DNA of 64,000 nt from Pseudomonas sp. (GTDB lineage Bacteria; Pseudomonadota; Gammaproteobacteria; Pseudomonadales; Pseudomonadaceae), in contig NZ_JAUYGD010000038.1 of the NCBI RefSeq assembly GCF_030690725.1, positions 37,940 to 101,939 of the forward strand. Reading direction: 5' to 3'. Below, piece by piece: positions 17,012 to 27,911 of this stretch (the stretch's first letter is position 1; each line of letters opens with the position of its first letter). A program made the position numbers and the translations under genes. The notes beneath the pieces were generated by a model. It was not told the DNA's origin and made no database searches. It saw nothing but the letters and a program-made list of their open reading frames with translations.

Positions 17012-17944
17012 ATGAGTACTGCTCTGTCCATTCGCCAGTTGACCAAGACCTATGGCAACGGCTTCCAGGCGCTGCATGGCATCGACCTGGACGTGGCTGA
17101 AGGCGATTTCTTCGCCTTGCTCGGCCCCAACGGTGCCGGAAAATCCACCACCATCGGCATTCTTTCGACCCTGGTGACCAAAAGCAGCGGCACGGTAAAT
17201 GTGTTCGGTCACGACCTGGACAAACAGCCCTCTGCGCTTAAACGCTGTCTGGGCGTGGTGCCGCAGGAGTTCAATTTCAACCAGTTCGAGAAGGCCTTCG
17301 ACATCGTCGTGACCCAGGCCGGTTACTACGGTATCCCAGCGAAAATCGCCAAGGAGCGCGCCGAGCAGTACCTCAACCAGCTCGGCCTGTGGGGCAAGCA
17401 CAACGTGCCGTCGCGCGAGCTGTCCGGCGGCATGAAGCGACGCCTGATGATTGCCCGCGCGCTGGTGCATCAGCCGCGTTTGTTGATTCTCGATGAGCCG
17501 ACCGCTGGGGTTGATATCGAACTGCGCCGCTCGATGTGGAGCTTTCTCACCGAGCTGAACGAGCAGGGCATCACCATTATCCTCACCACCCATTACCTGG
17601 AAGAGGCCGAACAGCTGTGCCGCAATATCGGCATCATCGACCACGGGCGGATTGTCGAGAACACCAGCATGAAGGACCTGCTGAAAAAACTGCATGTGGA
17701 AACCTTCCTGCTCGACCTCAAGGAGTCGCTGCTGGTTGCGCCGCAGCTGATCGGCTACCCAGCGCAATTGCTCGATGGGCACACCCTGGAAGTGCAGGTG
17801 GACAAGGCGCAGGGCATTACTGAGCTGTTCCGTCAGCTGGCTCTGCAGAATGTCGAGGTGCTCAGCTTGCGCAATAAAACCAATCGCCTGGAGGAGCTGT
17901 TTGTCTCCCTGGTCGAGAAAAACCTGGCGAAGGTGGCGGTATGA
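17012..17944 (+). CDS. ABC transporter ATP-binding protein (YadG type)
   Basis: I start at the ATG at 17012 (MSTALSIRQLTKTYG), giving 310 residues. It has Walker A GPNGAGKST near residue 48, the signature LSGGMKRRLMIARAL, Walker B LLILDEPTAGVD and the switch histidine in ILTTHYLEEAE. It belongs to the ABC-2 exporter class of DrrA/YadG ATPases. The gene overlaps the permease start as ATGA, so the two form an exporter. The substrate is unknown. Confidence 0.92.
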   Translation: MSTALSIRQLTKTYGNGFQALHGIDLDVAEGDFFALLGPNGAGKSTTIGILSTLVTKSSGTVNVFGHDLDKQPSALKRCLGVVPQEFNFNQFEKAFDIVVTQAGYYGIPAKIAKERAEQYLNQLGLWGKHNVPSRELSGGMKRRLMIARALVHQPRLLILDEPTAGVDIELRRSMWSFLTELNEQGITIILTTHYLEEAEQLCRNIGIIDHGRIVENTSMKDLLKKLHVETFLLDLKESLLVAPQLIGYPAQLLDGHTLEVQVDKAQGITELFRQLALQNVEVLSLRNKTNRLEELFVSLVEKNLAKVAV

Positions 17945-18735
17945 GCACGGCTTATCTGAACTCCGAATTCACCGCCAACATGGTGGCGCTGCGCACCATC
18001 GTCTACCGCGAGATCCGCCGTTTTACCCGCATCTGGCCGCAGACCCTGCTGCCGCCGGCGATCACCATGGTTCTGTACTTCGTGATATTCGGCAACCTGA
18101 TCGGTAGCCAGATTGGCGATATGGGCGGCTTCACTTATATGGAGTACATCGTGCCGGGGCTGATCATGATGTCGGTGATCACCAACTCCTATGGCAACGT
18201 GGTGTCGAGTTTCTTCGGCAGCAAATTCCAGCGCTCCATCGAGGAACTGATGGTCTCGCCGGTGTCGCCGCATATCATCCTCACCGGCTATGTGATCGGC
18301 GGCGTGCTGCGCGGCCTGGCGGTGGGCTTTATCGTCACTCTGCTGTCGCTGTTCTTCACCAAGCTGCAGGTGCATCACCTCGGCGTGACCGTGCTGGTGG
18401 TGCTGCTGACCGCGACCATCTTCTCCCTGGGCGGTTTTATCAACGCCGTGTTCGCGCGCAACTTCGATGATATTTCGATCATCCCGACCTTTGTGCTGAC
18501 GCCTTTGACCTACCTGGGCGGGGTGTTCTATTCGATCAGCCTGCTGCCGCAGTTCTGGCAGACGGTGTCGCTGGCCAACCCGGTGCTGCATATGGTCAAC
18601 GCCTTCCGTTATGGCATTCTCGGGGTTTCCGATATCCGCATCGGTGTGGCCATCGGCTTTATGCTGGTCGCCACCGCCGTGCTGTATGGCGTGTGCATTC
18701 GTTTGCTGGTCAGTGGCCGCGGTATGCGTCAGTAG
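17941..18735 (+). CDS. ABC-2 type transporter permease (YadH type)
   Basis: The 264-residue integral membrane protein has about six hydrophobic helices and the ABC-2 block LTPLTYLGGVFYSISLLPQFWQ, followed by NPVLHMVNAFRYGILG near its C-terminus. It partners the coupled ATPase upstream. Such exporters move lipids, polysaccharides or drugs; nothing in the sequence decides which one here. Confidence 0.92.
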   Translation: MSTAYLNSEFTANMVALRTIVYREIRRFTRIWPQTLLPPAITMVLYFVIFGNLIGSQIGDMGGFTYMEYIVPGLIMMSVITNSYGNVVSSFFGSKFQRSIEELMVSPVSPHIILTGYVIGGVLRGLAVGFIVTLLSLFFTKLQVHHLGVTVLVVLLTATIFSLGGFINAVFARNFDDISIIPTFVLTPLTYLGGVFYSISLLPQFWQTVSLANPVLHMVNAFRYGILGVSDIRIGVAIGFMLVATAVLYGVCIRLLVSGRGMRQ

Positions 18736-18825
18736 CCGGTAACCAACATCGGGAAACATTTTTAACGGCTGATCTGCGCGGCTCGGCCGTTAGACTCAGC
18801 CTCTACAAAGAATTAGGGGTTGTAT

Positions 18826-19857
18826 ATGTTTGCCCGCGCACCTGCTCTGTTTGCTACGGTCGTTGTGCTGTGTTCGCTTGTCAGTGGGCAAGCGCAGGCC
18901 AATGAAGGGCCGCTGGTTGAGGTGGTCAAGGCTGAGCGAAGCCTGGTGCGTGACGAGCTGGTGACCTTCGGTTCACTACGCCCCGACGAGTCGGTGATGA
19001 TCCGCCCGGAAATCGCCGGCCGGGTGGCGCAGCTGCATTTTCGCGAAGGCCAGCGCGTCGAAGCCGGTGCACTGCTGGTCAGCCTGGATGACTCGATTAC
19101 CCGTGCCGAGTTTGCCCAGGCGCGGGCCAACCTGAACCTGGCGGAAAAGAACTTCGAGCGCGCGCAGATGCTGTTCAAGCGCGGTGCCAGTAACGCCCAA
19201 GCGCTGGATGAAGCCAGTGCGCAACAACAGGCGTCGCGCGCCAGCCTAGCGCTGTCCCAGGCACGGCTGGACAAGACGCGTATCCTCGCGCCCTACGATG
19301 GTGTGCTGGGGTTGCGCGCTGTCAGCCCCGGTGATTACCTCAGCGAAGGCCAGGACATCGTCAATCTGGAAGTGCTCGATCCACTCAAGGTGGATTTCCG
19401 CATCCCGCAAAAAGCCGTCAGCCAGATCCGCCTCAAGCAGGTAATCGAAATCAGCCTGGATGCCTATCCGGGCGAGCGCTTTAACGGTGAGATTTTCGCC
19501 ATCAACCCACGTCTCGACGAAGCCGGACGCAGTCAGGCGATTCGCGCGCACATCAGCAACAGTGATGGTCGCCTTAGCCCCGGGCAGTTCGTGCGGGTTT
19601 CGGTGATCCTCGCCGAGCGGCCGAATGCTCTGGTGATTCCAGAAGAAGCCATCATGCCGGTGGGGGACAAGCTGCTGGTCAACCTGGTGGTCGATGGCAA
19701 AGTCGAGCTGCGTGAGGTCAAACTGGGCAAGCGTCTGGCTGGCAAGGTCGAGGTTCTAGAAGGCCTGCAGGGTGATGAAACCCTGATCAGCGCCGGCTGG
19801 CAGAAGGTTCGGGCCGGCGCGCCGGTACGCACCAAGGTGGTGGAGCAAACGCCATGA
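18826..19857 (+). CDS. RND efflux periplasmic adaptor (membrane fusion protein)
   Basis: The ATG at 18826 follows an AGGGG ribosome site and gives 343 residues. Residues 1-26 form a signal peptide ending QAQA. The lipoyl/hairpin regions (VMIRPEIAGRVAQLHFREGQ and ILAPYDGVLGLRAV) and beta-barrel block IFAINPRLDEAGRSQAIR are typical of RND adaptors. It lacks a lipobox cysteine. The stop overlaps the pump start as ATGA. No outer-membrane channel gene is in the locus, so a shared TolC-type channel is likely. Confidence 0.92.
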   Translation: MFARAPALFATVVVLCSLVSGQAQANEGPLVEVVKAERSLVRDELVTFGSLRPDESVMIRPEIAGRVAQLHFREGQRVEAGALLVSLDDSITRAEFAQARANLNLAEKNFERAQMLFKRGASNAQALDEASAQQQASRASLALSQARLDKTRILAPYDGVLGLRAVSPGDYLSEGQDIVNLEVLDPLKVDFRIPQKAVSQIRLKQVIEISLDAYPGERFNGEIFAINPRLDEAGRSQAIRAHISNSDGRLSPGQFVRVSVILAERPNALVIPEEAIMPVGDKLLVNLVVDGKVELREVKLGKRLAGKVEVLEGLQGDETLISAGWQKVRAGAPVRTKVVEQTP

Positions 19858-22800
19858 CCCTGTCGGATATCTGCATCCGCCGGCCGGTGTTTGCCACCGT
19901 GTTGTCGCTGATTGTGGTGCTGCTCGGTTTGATGGCCTATGACCGCCTGGCGGTGCGCGAGTACCCGAATATCGATGTGCCGATTGTCACGGTCAACGTC
20001 ACCTACCCGGGAGCCAGCCCGGAGATTATGGAATCCCAAGTCGCCCAGCCGATCGAGGATGTACTGTCGGGCATCGATGGTCTGGATTTCGTCAGCTCCA
20101 TCAGCCGCTCGGAAAATACCCAGATCACCGCGCAGTTCCGCCTGGGCAGCAACTCCGATGAAGCCGCCAACGATGTGCGCGACCGCTTGGGTCGCGTGCG
20201 TGGCCTGCTGCCGGATGAAATTGCCGAGCCCATCGTGCAGAAGGTCGAGGCCGACGCCCAGCCGGTGATCTGGATCGCTTTCTACAGCGAACGCTACAGC
20301 GCCATGGAGATCACCGACGTGCTGGAGCGGGTGATCAAGGATCGCCTGCAGACCATTCCCGGCGTTTCCGAGGTACAGATTCGCGGCGCCCGCACCTTCG
20401 CCATGCGCATCTGGTTGGACCCGGAGAAGCTCGCCGCGCACAACCTGACCGTGCAGGACGTGGAGGACGCTCTGCGCCGGCAGAATGTGGAGATTCCGGC
20501 CGGGCGCATTGAATCGCAGCAGCGCGAATTCACCGTGCTCTCGGAAACCGATATGAACACCCCGGAGCAGTTCAATCAGCTGATTCTGGACGATTCACGC
20601 GGTTATCTGCTGCGTCTCTCGGATGTCGGCTATGCCGAAATCGGCGCCAAGGACGAACGCAGCATTGTGCGCTACAAAGGTCAGCCAGCGGTGTCGATGG
20701 GCATGATCAAGCAGGCCACCGCCAATCCGCTGGACATCTCCGATGGCCTGGCGGCGGCCATGCCTGATGTGCTGGCGCTGCTGCCCGAAGGCATGCGCAT
20801 GCAGGTGGCCAACGACAACTCGCTGTTTATTCGCGAGTCGATCGACAACGTGTTTATCACCATCTGGGAAGCGGTGGGGCTGGTCATCCTGATCATCTTT
20901 ATCTTCCTGCGCTCACTGCGCGCCACCATCATTCCGCTGGTGACCATTCCGGTATCGCTGATCGGCGCATTTGCCCTGATGTCGCTGATGGGCTTCACCA
21001 TCAACACCCTGACGCTGCTGGCCATGGTGCTGGCCATCGGCCTGGTGGTGGACGATGCCATTGTGATGCTGGAGAACATCCACCGGCATATCGAGGAGGG
21101 CATGCAGCCGGTACAGGCGGCGTTCAAGGGCAGTCGTGAGATTGCCTTTGCGGTAATCGCCATGACCCTGACCCTGGCTGCGGTATTCGCCCCCATTGGC
21201 TTTATGCAGGGCACCACCGGCAAGCTGTTTACCGAGTTTGCCTGGACACTGGCAGGCGCGGTGCTGGTGTCGGGTTTTGTTGCCCTGACCCTGACGCCGA
21301 TGATGTGCGCGCTGTTGCTCAAGCCGCATCAGGCCGGCGAGCGGCATAACCGTCTGTACAACCTGATCGAAGACTTTCTCAACAACCTGACCTACAGCTA
21401 CAAACACCTGCTGGCCAAGGCACTGAGTGCCTGGGTGCTGGTGGTGGGCGTGTTGTTGCTCACCGTGGTGGCCTGCGTGCTGCTGTTCTCGGGGCTTAAA
21501 TCCGAGCTGGCGCCGACCGAGGATACCGGCACCATCATCGGCGTGTTCAACGGCCCGGATGGCGCCACCATCAATTACACCGGGCGTTATGCCCGCGAGA
21601 TCGAAGCAGCCTACGCCAGCATCCCGGAAACCAATCGCTACATGGTCATCGCCGGTTTCCCCACAGTGGCCCAGGGCATTTCCTTTATGAAGCTGGAGGA
21701 TTGGGGCGATCGCTCGCGCAGCCAGTTCGAGATTCGTAACGAACTGCTGCCTAAGCTGCAGGATATCGCCGGGGTACGGGCTTTCCCGGTCAACCGGCCT
21801 CCGTTGGGGCAGAGCGCGCGCAATCAACCGGTCAACTTCGTGATTCGCTCGTCGATGGAGTACAGCGAGTTGCAGGTCTATGTCGACGAGCTGCTTAACG
21901 CGTTGCGCGATTATCCGGGGCTGGAAAGCCTGGACAGCGACCTCAAACTCAACGCGCCGCAGCTGAAAGTCGCGGTCAATCGCGAACAGGCGGTGGCAGT
22001 GGGTACTGATGTGGCGACCATCGGCCGCAGCCTGGAAAGCCTGTTCGGCAGCCGTCAGGTGACGCGCTTCAAGCAGAATGGCGAGCAGTACGACGTGATG
22101 GTGCAGTTGCAGGGCGTGGACCGCAGCAACCCGCAGGACCTGGACCGTGTGTATGTGCGTGGCCGCGATGACAGCATGGTGCAGTTGTCCAATTTGATCG
22201 AGGTGCGTGAAACCGTGGCGCCGCGTGAGCTTAACCACTTCAACCAGCTGCGCGCGGTGACGGTGAGCGCCAACGTCGGCAGCGGCTACACCCTGGGAGA
22301 AGCCCTGGCGCATCTGGAAAACACCGCGCGCACGGTGTTCCCAGCCGAAACCCAGTACGACTACACCGGCACCTCGCGGGATTTCAAGGAATCCAGCGCC
22401 GGCATTGCGCTGATCTTCGCCCTGGCCCTGGCGTTTATCTTCCTGGTGCTGGCGGCGCAGTTCGAGAGCTTTACCGACCCGCTGATCATCTTGTTCAGCG
22501 TGCCCTTGTCGATGGCCGGCGCCTTGCTGGCGCTGACGTTATTCGGCGGCACCTTGAATATCTACTCGCAGATTGGCCTGGTGACGTTGATCGGCTTGAT
22601 TACCAAGCACGGCATTCTGATCGTCGAGTTCGCCAACGTGCTGCTGCGTCAGGGCCATGAGTTGCGCGGCGCGGTGATTGAGGCGTCGGTACAGCGTCTG
22701 CGGCCAATTCTGATGACCACCGGGGCCATGGTACTGGGCTCACTGCCATTGGCAATTGCCACCGGGGCGGGGGCGGAAAGCCGTCAGCAGATCGGCCTGG

Positions 22801-22922
22801 TGATTGTCGGCGGCCTGTTGGTCGGCACCCTCTTCACCCTGTTCGTGATCCCGACCCTGTATATGCTGCTGCGCCGCTGGCAGCCGATTAAACAGGGCGC
22901 GTTAGAGGCCGCTGCTGCGTAG
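19854..22922 (+). CDS. RND efflux inner-membrane pump (HAE1 family)
   Basis: This 1022-residue protein has the 12-helix RND architecture with two large periplasmic loops. It opens DICIRRPVFATVLSLIVVLL, and the proton-relay aspartate pair is in AIGLVVDDAIVMLENIHRH in helix 4. The second half has the typical LVLAAQFESFTDPLIIL and GLITKHGILIVEFAN. It drives proton-coupled export of hydrophobic compounds with the adaptor encoded just upstream. Drug specificity cannot be read from sequence. A palindromic repeat begins at its stop codon. Confidence 0.95.
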   Translation: MTLSDICIRRPVFATVLSLIVVLLGLMAYDRLAVREYPNIDVPIVTVNVTYPGASPEIMESQVAQPIEDVLSGIDGLDFVSSISRSENTQITAQFRLGSNSDEAANDVRDRLGRVRGLLPDEIAEPIVQKVEADAQPVIWIAFYSERYSAMEITDVLERVIKDRLQTIPGVSEVQIRGARTFAMRIWLDPEKLAAHNLTVQDVEDALRRQNVEIPAGRIESQQREFTVLSETDMNTPEQFNQLILDDSRGYLLRLSDVGYAEIGAKDERSIVRYKGQPAVSMGMIKQATANPLDISDGLAAAMPDVLALLPEGMRMQVANDNSLFIRESIDNVFITIWEAVGLVILIIFIFLRSLRATIIPLVTIPVSLIGAFALMSLMGFTINTLTLLAMVLAIGLVVDDAIVMLENIHRHIEEGMQPVQAAFKGSREIAFAVIAMTLTLAAVFAPIGFMQGTTGKLFTEFAWTLAGAVLVSGFVALTLTPMMCALLLKPHQAGERHNRLYNLIEDFLNNLTYSYKHLLAKALSAWVLVVGVLLLTVVACVLLFSGLKSELAPTEDTGTIIGVFNGPDGATINYTGRYAREIEAAYASIPETNRYMVIAGFPTVAQGISFMKLEDWGDRSRSQFEIRNELLPKLQDIAGVRAFPVNRPPLGQSARNQPVNFVIRSSMEYSELQVYVDELLNALRDYPGLESLDSDLKLNAPQLKVAVNREQAVAVGTDVATIGRSLESLFGSRQVTRFKQNGEQYDVMVQLQGVDRSNPQDLDRVYVRGRDDSMVQLSNLIEVRETVAPRELNHFNQLRAVTVSANVGSGYTLGEALAHLENTARTVFPAETQYDYTGTSRDFKESSAGIALIFALALAFIFLVLAAQFESFTDPLIILFSVPLSMAGALLALTLFGGTLNIYSQIGLVTLIGLITKHGILIVEFANVLLRQGHELRGAVIEASVQRLRPILMTTGAMVLGSLPLAIATGAGAESRQQIGLVIVGGLLVGTLFTLFVIPTLYMLLRRWQPIKQGALEAAAA

Positions 22923-22984
22923 CCCGCATGCAATCCGGGAGCGGTGTGGCAGGCAATAGATTTCCCCGGATTGCATCCGGGCTA
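22920..22984. repeat. REP-like palindromic repeat, copy 1
   Basis: The arms AGCCCGCATGCAATCCGGG and its near-perfect complement (one mismatch) flank about 27 bp. The same arms occur at 33842-33908. The left arm begins in the RND pump stop codon. Confidence 0.75.
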
Positions 22985-22995
22985 CAGGCTGAGCC

Positions 22996-23061
22996 TGTGG
23001 GAGGGGCCGGGCGGCGTTACGCTTTAGCCGCGATAGAGTCGCGGCTAAAGCCCCTCCCACA
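22996..23061. repeat. Second, different intergenic inverted repeat
   Basis: The outer arms TGTGGGAGGGGC and GCCCCTCCCACA enclose a perfect inner hairpin CTTTAGCCGCGA/TCGCGGCTAAAG. This resembles the GTGGGAGCGGGCTTG-type REP elements of Pseudomonas. It lies between the convergent RND pump and reductase genes and could also act as a terminator or mRNA stabiliser. Confidence 0.7.
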
Positions 23062-23078
23062 CAAACCGGAATCTGGCG

Positions 23079-24086
23079 TTACTCGACTTTAAGCACCAGC
23101 TTGCCGAAGTTCTCGCCGCTGAACAGCTTGAGAAGGGTTTCCGGGAAGGTCTGCAGACCGCTGACAATATCTTCTTTGGATTTCAGCTGGCCGCTGGCCA
23201 GCCAGCCGCCCATCTCCGCAGCCGCTTCGGCAAAACGCGGGGCGTAGGTCATCACCACCATGCCTTCCATGCGTGCGCTGTTGACCAGCAGGTTGAGGTA
23301 GTTGGCCGGGCCTTTTACGGCCTGCTTGTTGTTGTACTGGCTGATCGCGCCGCAGATGATCACCCGCGCCTTGAAGGCCAGTCGGGTCAGTACGGCATCG
23401 AGAATGTCGCCGCCGACGTTGTCGAAGTACACGTCCACGCCTTTCGGGCATTCGCGCTTGAGGCCGGCAATCACGTCTTCGCTTTTGTAGTCGATGGCGC
23501 CATCGAAGCCCAGCTCATCAATCAGAAACTTGCACTTGTCCGCGCCGCCAGCGATGCCGACTACGCGGCAACCCTTGAGCTTGGCGATCTGCCCGGCAAT
23601 GCTGCCCACTGCGCCAGCTGCACCGGAAATCACCACGGTTTCACCGGCTTTCGGCGCGCCGACATCGAGCAGGGCGAAGTAGGCGGTCATGCCGGTCATG
23701 CCCAGGGCGGACAGATACAGCGGCAGCGGCGCGCGCTTGGGGTCGACCTTGTAGAAGCCCTTGGGCTCACCGAGGAAATAATCCTGCACGCCGAGGGCGC
23801 CGTTTACATGGTCGCCCACGGCAAAGTCCGGGTGCTGCGAGGCCACCACTTCACCGACGCCGAGGGCACGCATTACTTCGCCAATGCCGACTGGCGGGAT
23901 ATAGGACTTGGCATCGTTCATCCAGCCGCGCATGGCCGGGTCCAGCGACAGGTAGGCGTTCTTCACCAGAATCTGCCCGGGGCCGGGTTCACCGACGCTG
24001 TTTTCCACATAGCTGAAAGTCTCGCGGCTGGGCAGGCCGACCGGGCGTTGGGCAAGCAGGAACTGACGATTGAGTGGGGCAGTCAT
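23079..24086 (-). CDS. NADP-dependent oxidoreductase, CurA/zinc-independent MDR family
   Basis: The 335-residue protein is a medium-chain reductase without zinc ligands. The N-terminal catalytic half has YLSLDPAMRGWM; the Rossmann half has VVISGAAGAVGSIAGQIAKLKG and DVYFDNVGGDILDAVL. This pattern fits the leukotriene B4 dehydrogenase/CurA branch, which reduces enone double bonds with NADPH. The natural substrate is unknown. It has its own promoter region opposite the SDR gene. Confidence 0.88.
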   Translation of the reverse strand: MTAPLNRQFLLAQRPVGLPSRETFSYVENSVGEPGPGQILVKNAYLSLDPAMRGWMNDAKSYIPPVGIGEVMRALGVGEVVASQHPDFAVGDHVNGALGVQDYFLGEPKGFYKVDPKRAPLPLYLSALGMTGMTAYFALLDVGAPKAGETVVISGAAGAVGSIAGQIAKLKGCRVVGIAGGADKCKFLIDELGFDGAIDYKSEDVIAGLKRECPKGVDVYFDNVGGDILDAVLTRLAFKARVIICGAISQYNNKQAVKGPANYLNLLVNSARMEGMVVMTYAPRFAEAAAEMGGWLASGQLKSKEDIVSGLQTFPETLLKLFSGENFGKLVLKVE

Positions 24087-24310
24087 GGCAGGTACTCATT
24101 GAGCGGAAAGACTGTTGATAGCCCGTAGTGGCGCCATGGGCAAGATTTGCCCATGGGACGAATGGTTGTTAATCCATTCGAGTGATGGGTGCCCTGGGGT
24201 GTTAATCACTCATTTCAATGAGGTCATCACCAGCAGTTTGATAGTGCTGCCTTGGAATCATGGAGCTGATTAGACTCGCGGCAGTTTCTAATCCTTGCGA
24301 GGACACGCAG

Positions 24311-25072
24311 ATGAGCTTTAGCTTTTCCGGCCGGGTTGCCCTGGTCACCGGTGGTGCTGCTGGTATTGGTCGTGCCACGGCACAGGCATTCGCCAACGAA
24401 GGCCTGCAGGTGGTGGTGTCTGACGTCGATGTGGCGGGCGGCGAGGCGACAGTCGCGCTGATCCGTGAAGCCGGTGGCGACGCGCTGTTTGTGCGCTGCG
24501 ACGTGACTCGCGATGCTGAGGTCAAAGTGCTGATGGAGCGCACACTGGGTGCCTACGGGCGCCTGGACTATGCCTTCAACAATGCCGGCATCGAGATCGA
24601 GAAGGGCAAGCTGGCCGAGGGTAGCGAAAGCGAGTTCGACGCCATCATGGGCGTCAACGTCAAAGGCGTGTGGCTGTGCATGAAGCACCAGATTCCGTTG
24701 CTGCTGGCCCAGGGGGGCGGTGCCATCGTCAACACTGCTTCGGTCGCCGGCCTGGGCGCGGCGCCGAAGATGAGCATCTATGCCGCGTCCAAGCACGCGG
24801 TGATCGGCCTGACCAAATCGGCAGCGGTCGAGTATGCGAAGAAGAAAGTACGGGTCAATGCGGTTTGCCCGGCGGTGATCGACACCGATATGTTCCGCCG
24901 CGCCTATGAAGCCGACCCGAAGAAGGGTGAGTTCGCCGCTGCTATGCATCCGGTCGGGCGCATCGGCAAGGTCGAGGAAATCGCCACCGCAGTGCTGTAC
25001 CTGTGCTGCGATAACGCGGCGTTCACCACCGGCCAGGCGCTGGCGGTAGATGGCGGCGCCACGGCTATCTGA
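24311..25072 (+). CDS. Short-chain dehydrogenase/reductase
   Basis: I chose the ATG at 24311 (MSFSFSGRVALVTGG), preceded by GAGGA, over an upstream in-frame ATG. The 253-residue classical SDR has TGGAAGIGRATA, NNAGIE, the catalytic serine in NTASVAG, YAASKHAVIGL and the C-terminal TTGQALAVDGGATA. It resembles glucose-1-dehydrogenase-like and FabG-like SDRs; the substrate is undetermined. It is divergent from the CurA-like reductase and ends at a terminator. Confidence 0.88.
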   Translation: MSFSFSGRVALVTGGAAGIGRATAQAFANEGLQVVVSDVDVAGGEATVALIREAGGDALFVRCDVTRDAEVKVLMERTLGAYGRLDYAFNNAGIEIEKGKLAEGSESEFDAIMGVNVKGVWLCMKHQIPLLLAQGGGAIVNTASVAGLGAAPKMSIYAASKHAVIGLTKSAAVEYAKKKVRVNAVCPAVIDTDMFRRAYEADPKKGEFAAAMHPVGRIGKVEEIATAVLYLCCDNAAFTTGQALAVDGGATAI

Positions 25073-25086
25073 TTTCCTTCAGCGAT

Positions 25087-25117
25087 AAAAAAGCGTCCAT
25101 CTGGGCGCTTTTTTTAT
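25087..25117 (+). terminator. Intrinsic terminator after the SDR gene
   Basis: The hairpin AGCGTCC-ATCT-GGGCGCT has A and T tracts on either side, 15 bp after the stop codon. Confidence 0.8.
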
Positions 25118-25218
25118 ACCTCGCCATTTCTTTCACACGATTGGCCACTAAAGTCACTGCAGTGTTCTACGCCGCTGTTCAAGATCGCCCAGCGCTTTGA
25201 TCAAGGAGTAAGCAAGCC

Positions 25219-26103
25219 GTGACAGCTGACCCGTTATTGACCCTGTTCCTGCCTATCGCCCTGGGCATCATCATGCTTGGCCTGGGCTTGTCGCTGACCC
25301 TGGCGGACTTTGCCCGGGTGGTGAAGTTTCCCAAGCCAGTACTGATCGGCCTGGGCTGCCAGCTGCTGTTGCTGCCGCTGGTGTGTTTCTTCCTGGCCAA
25401 GGCCTTTGGTCTGGCCCCGGCGCTGGCGGTTGGTCTGATGCTGCTGGCCGCCTCGCCGGGCGGCACCACGGCTAATCTCTACAGCCATTTGGCCCATGGT
25501 GATGTGGCGCTGAATATCACCCTGACGGCGGTCAATTCGGTGATTGCGGTGCTGACCATGCCGCTGATCGTCAACCTGTCGCTGGCCTACTTTATGGAAG
25601 GCGATCAGGCCCTGCCGTTGCAGTTCACCAAGGTGGTGCAGGTGTTTGTCATCGTGCTCGGCCCGGTGGCGATTGGCATCTGGATACGCAGCCGCTTCCC
25701 TGGCTTTGCCGCTCGTATGGAGAAGCCGGTAAAAATCATCTCCGCACTGTTTCTGCTGATTATCATCATCCTGGCGGTGGTCAAGGATTGGCAGACTTTT
25801 GTCGATTACGCACCGCTGGTGGGCGGGGCGGCGCTGGCCTTCAATCTGATCAGCCTGGCGGTGGGCTACTGGGTGCCGCGCTTGTGCAAGCTGAGCCTGC
25901 GCCAGTCGATTGCCATTGGCATGGAGATCGGCATCCACAACGGCACCCTGGCGATTGCCCTGGCGCTGAGCCCGATGCTGCTGAATAACGCGACCATGTC
26001 GATCCCCGCGGCGATCTACAGCATCATCATGTTCTTTACTGCGGCGGCCTTTGGCTGGTGGGTGAACTTTGCTCATGGCAAAGAATTGAAAGCCACTGAA
26101 TAG
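25219..26103 (+). CDS. Bile acid:sodium symporter (BASS) family transporter
   Basis: The 294-residue protein uses a GTG start with AAGGAG upstream. It has about nine or ten membrane helices, with the family block LLAASPGGTTANLYSHLAHGDVALN near residue 75 and GMEIGIHNGTLAIALALSP near residue 235, which are the crossover regions that bind sodium. BASS proteins transport organic acids; no substrate can be given. It is convergent with cysB. Confidence 0.9.
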   Translation: MTADPLLTLFLPIALGIIMLGLGLSLTLADFARVVKFPKPVLIGLGCQLLLLPLVCFFLAKAFGLAPALAVGLMLLAASPGGTTANLYSHLAHGDVALNITLTAVNSVIAVLTMPLIVNLSLAYFMEGDQALPLQFTKVVQVFVIVLGPVAIGIWIRSRFPGFAARMEKPVKIISALFLLIIIILAVVKDWQTFVDYAPLVGGAALAFNLISLAVGYWVPRLCKLSLRQSIAIGMEIGIHNGTLAIALALSPMLLNNATMSIPAAIYSIIMFFTAAAFGWWVNFAHGKELKATE

Positions 26104-26117
26104 GTATGGCCGAGTAT

Positions 26118-26148
26118 GAAAAAGCCCGTCACTTGGACGGGCTTTTTC
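26118..26148. terminator. Bidirectional terminator between the BASS transporter and cysB
   Basis: The stem AGCCCGTC-ACTTG-GACGGGCT is flanked by A5 and T5 runs and sits between two convergent genes. Confidence 0.87.
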
Positions 26149-26164
26149 ATATCTGCTGGTCGGC

Positions 26165-27148
<984 letters not shown>

Positions 27149-27252
27149 TCAAAGCAAAAAGACAGCCGTTCAGGTTACCGGCGTTTTATATAACCATAAT
27201 GATGATTGAAGCATTAAATCTAGACCAAAAATTAAAAAGTGCTGCGCTTCTT

Positions 27253-27753
27253 TTAAAGATCACCGCGGCTGCGGTGTTGCAGCATCGGCACCAGATACAC
27301 CGGTACTTCGGACAACTGCACCAGGCGCGAGGCGGTACGCCCCAGTGGAATATCCATATCGGTGCCGTGGCTGTGGCTACCTAGGACCAGCAGATCCACG
27401 CCGAGTTGCTGCGCTTCATCGAGTATCACCAGCGGTGGATCGCCCTGTACCACGCGCACTGCCTTGATCAGCTCCAGATCATGCAGGGCTTCGCCGATCT
27501 CATCGCGGAAACCCTCCAGCACGCGCTGCTCGATACTTGCCATCACCGTGCTCAGGCCGTTGGTGCGCAGGTCCTTGAGTCGCTCTTCGTCCAGATAGGT
27601 CTGCAGCACCGACTCGGCAAACAGGCCCATGGGCTCCACGGCGTGCACCACATACAGGCTGGCATTGAAGGAACGGGTCAGCGCCAGAGCGTGTTGCAGG
27701 ATGTAGGGGGCGTAGAGGCCTAGATCAGTGGCATAGAGAATCGAGCGAATCAT
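27253..27753 (-). CDS. Universal stress protein family
   Basis: The ATG at 27753 has an AGGAGG ribosome site, giving 166 residues (MIRSILYATDLGLYAPYIL). The Usp fold is shown by the N-terminal strand with the ATDLG motif and the C-terminal nucleotide-binding loop VDLLVLGSHSHGTDMDIPLGRTASRLVQ, close to the GxxGxxxxGSVS pattern of ATP-binding Usp proteins. Its exact role is unknown. It lies upstream of cysB on the same strand. Confidence 0.88.
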   Translation of the reverse strand: MIRSILYATDLGLYAPYILQHALALTRSFNASLYVVHAVEPMGLFAESVLQTYLDEERLKDLRTNGLSTVMASIEQRVLEGFRDEIGEALHDLELIKAVRVVQGDPPLVILDEAQQLGVDLLVLGSHSHGTDMDIPLGRTASRLVQLSEVPVYLVPMLQHRSRGDL

Positions 27754-27911
27754 GCGGCCTCCTTGACTGCCTGACTGGCGGGCCTGATCTGAGCTTAGCA
27801 GCGCCATCGATAAGTCAAAGAAAGCCGAGGTTTTGAGGACGAATGGTTATATACGTAGGTAGGGGGTAAGCGGCGAGGGCGGCTGATCGCCCCCGCGCGG
27901 GGACGTGGGGA

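Noticed and set aside
20913..22313. Long minus-strand open frame (466 residues) inside the RND pump gene
   Set aside because: It is antisense to a clearly conserved RND pump, and is His/Gln-rich as expected for the shadow of a GC-rich gene.
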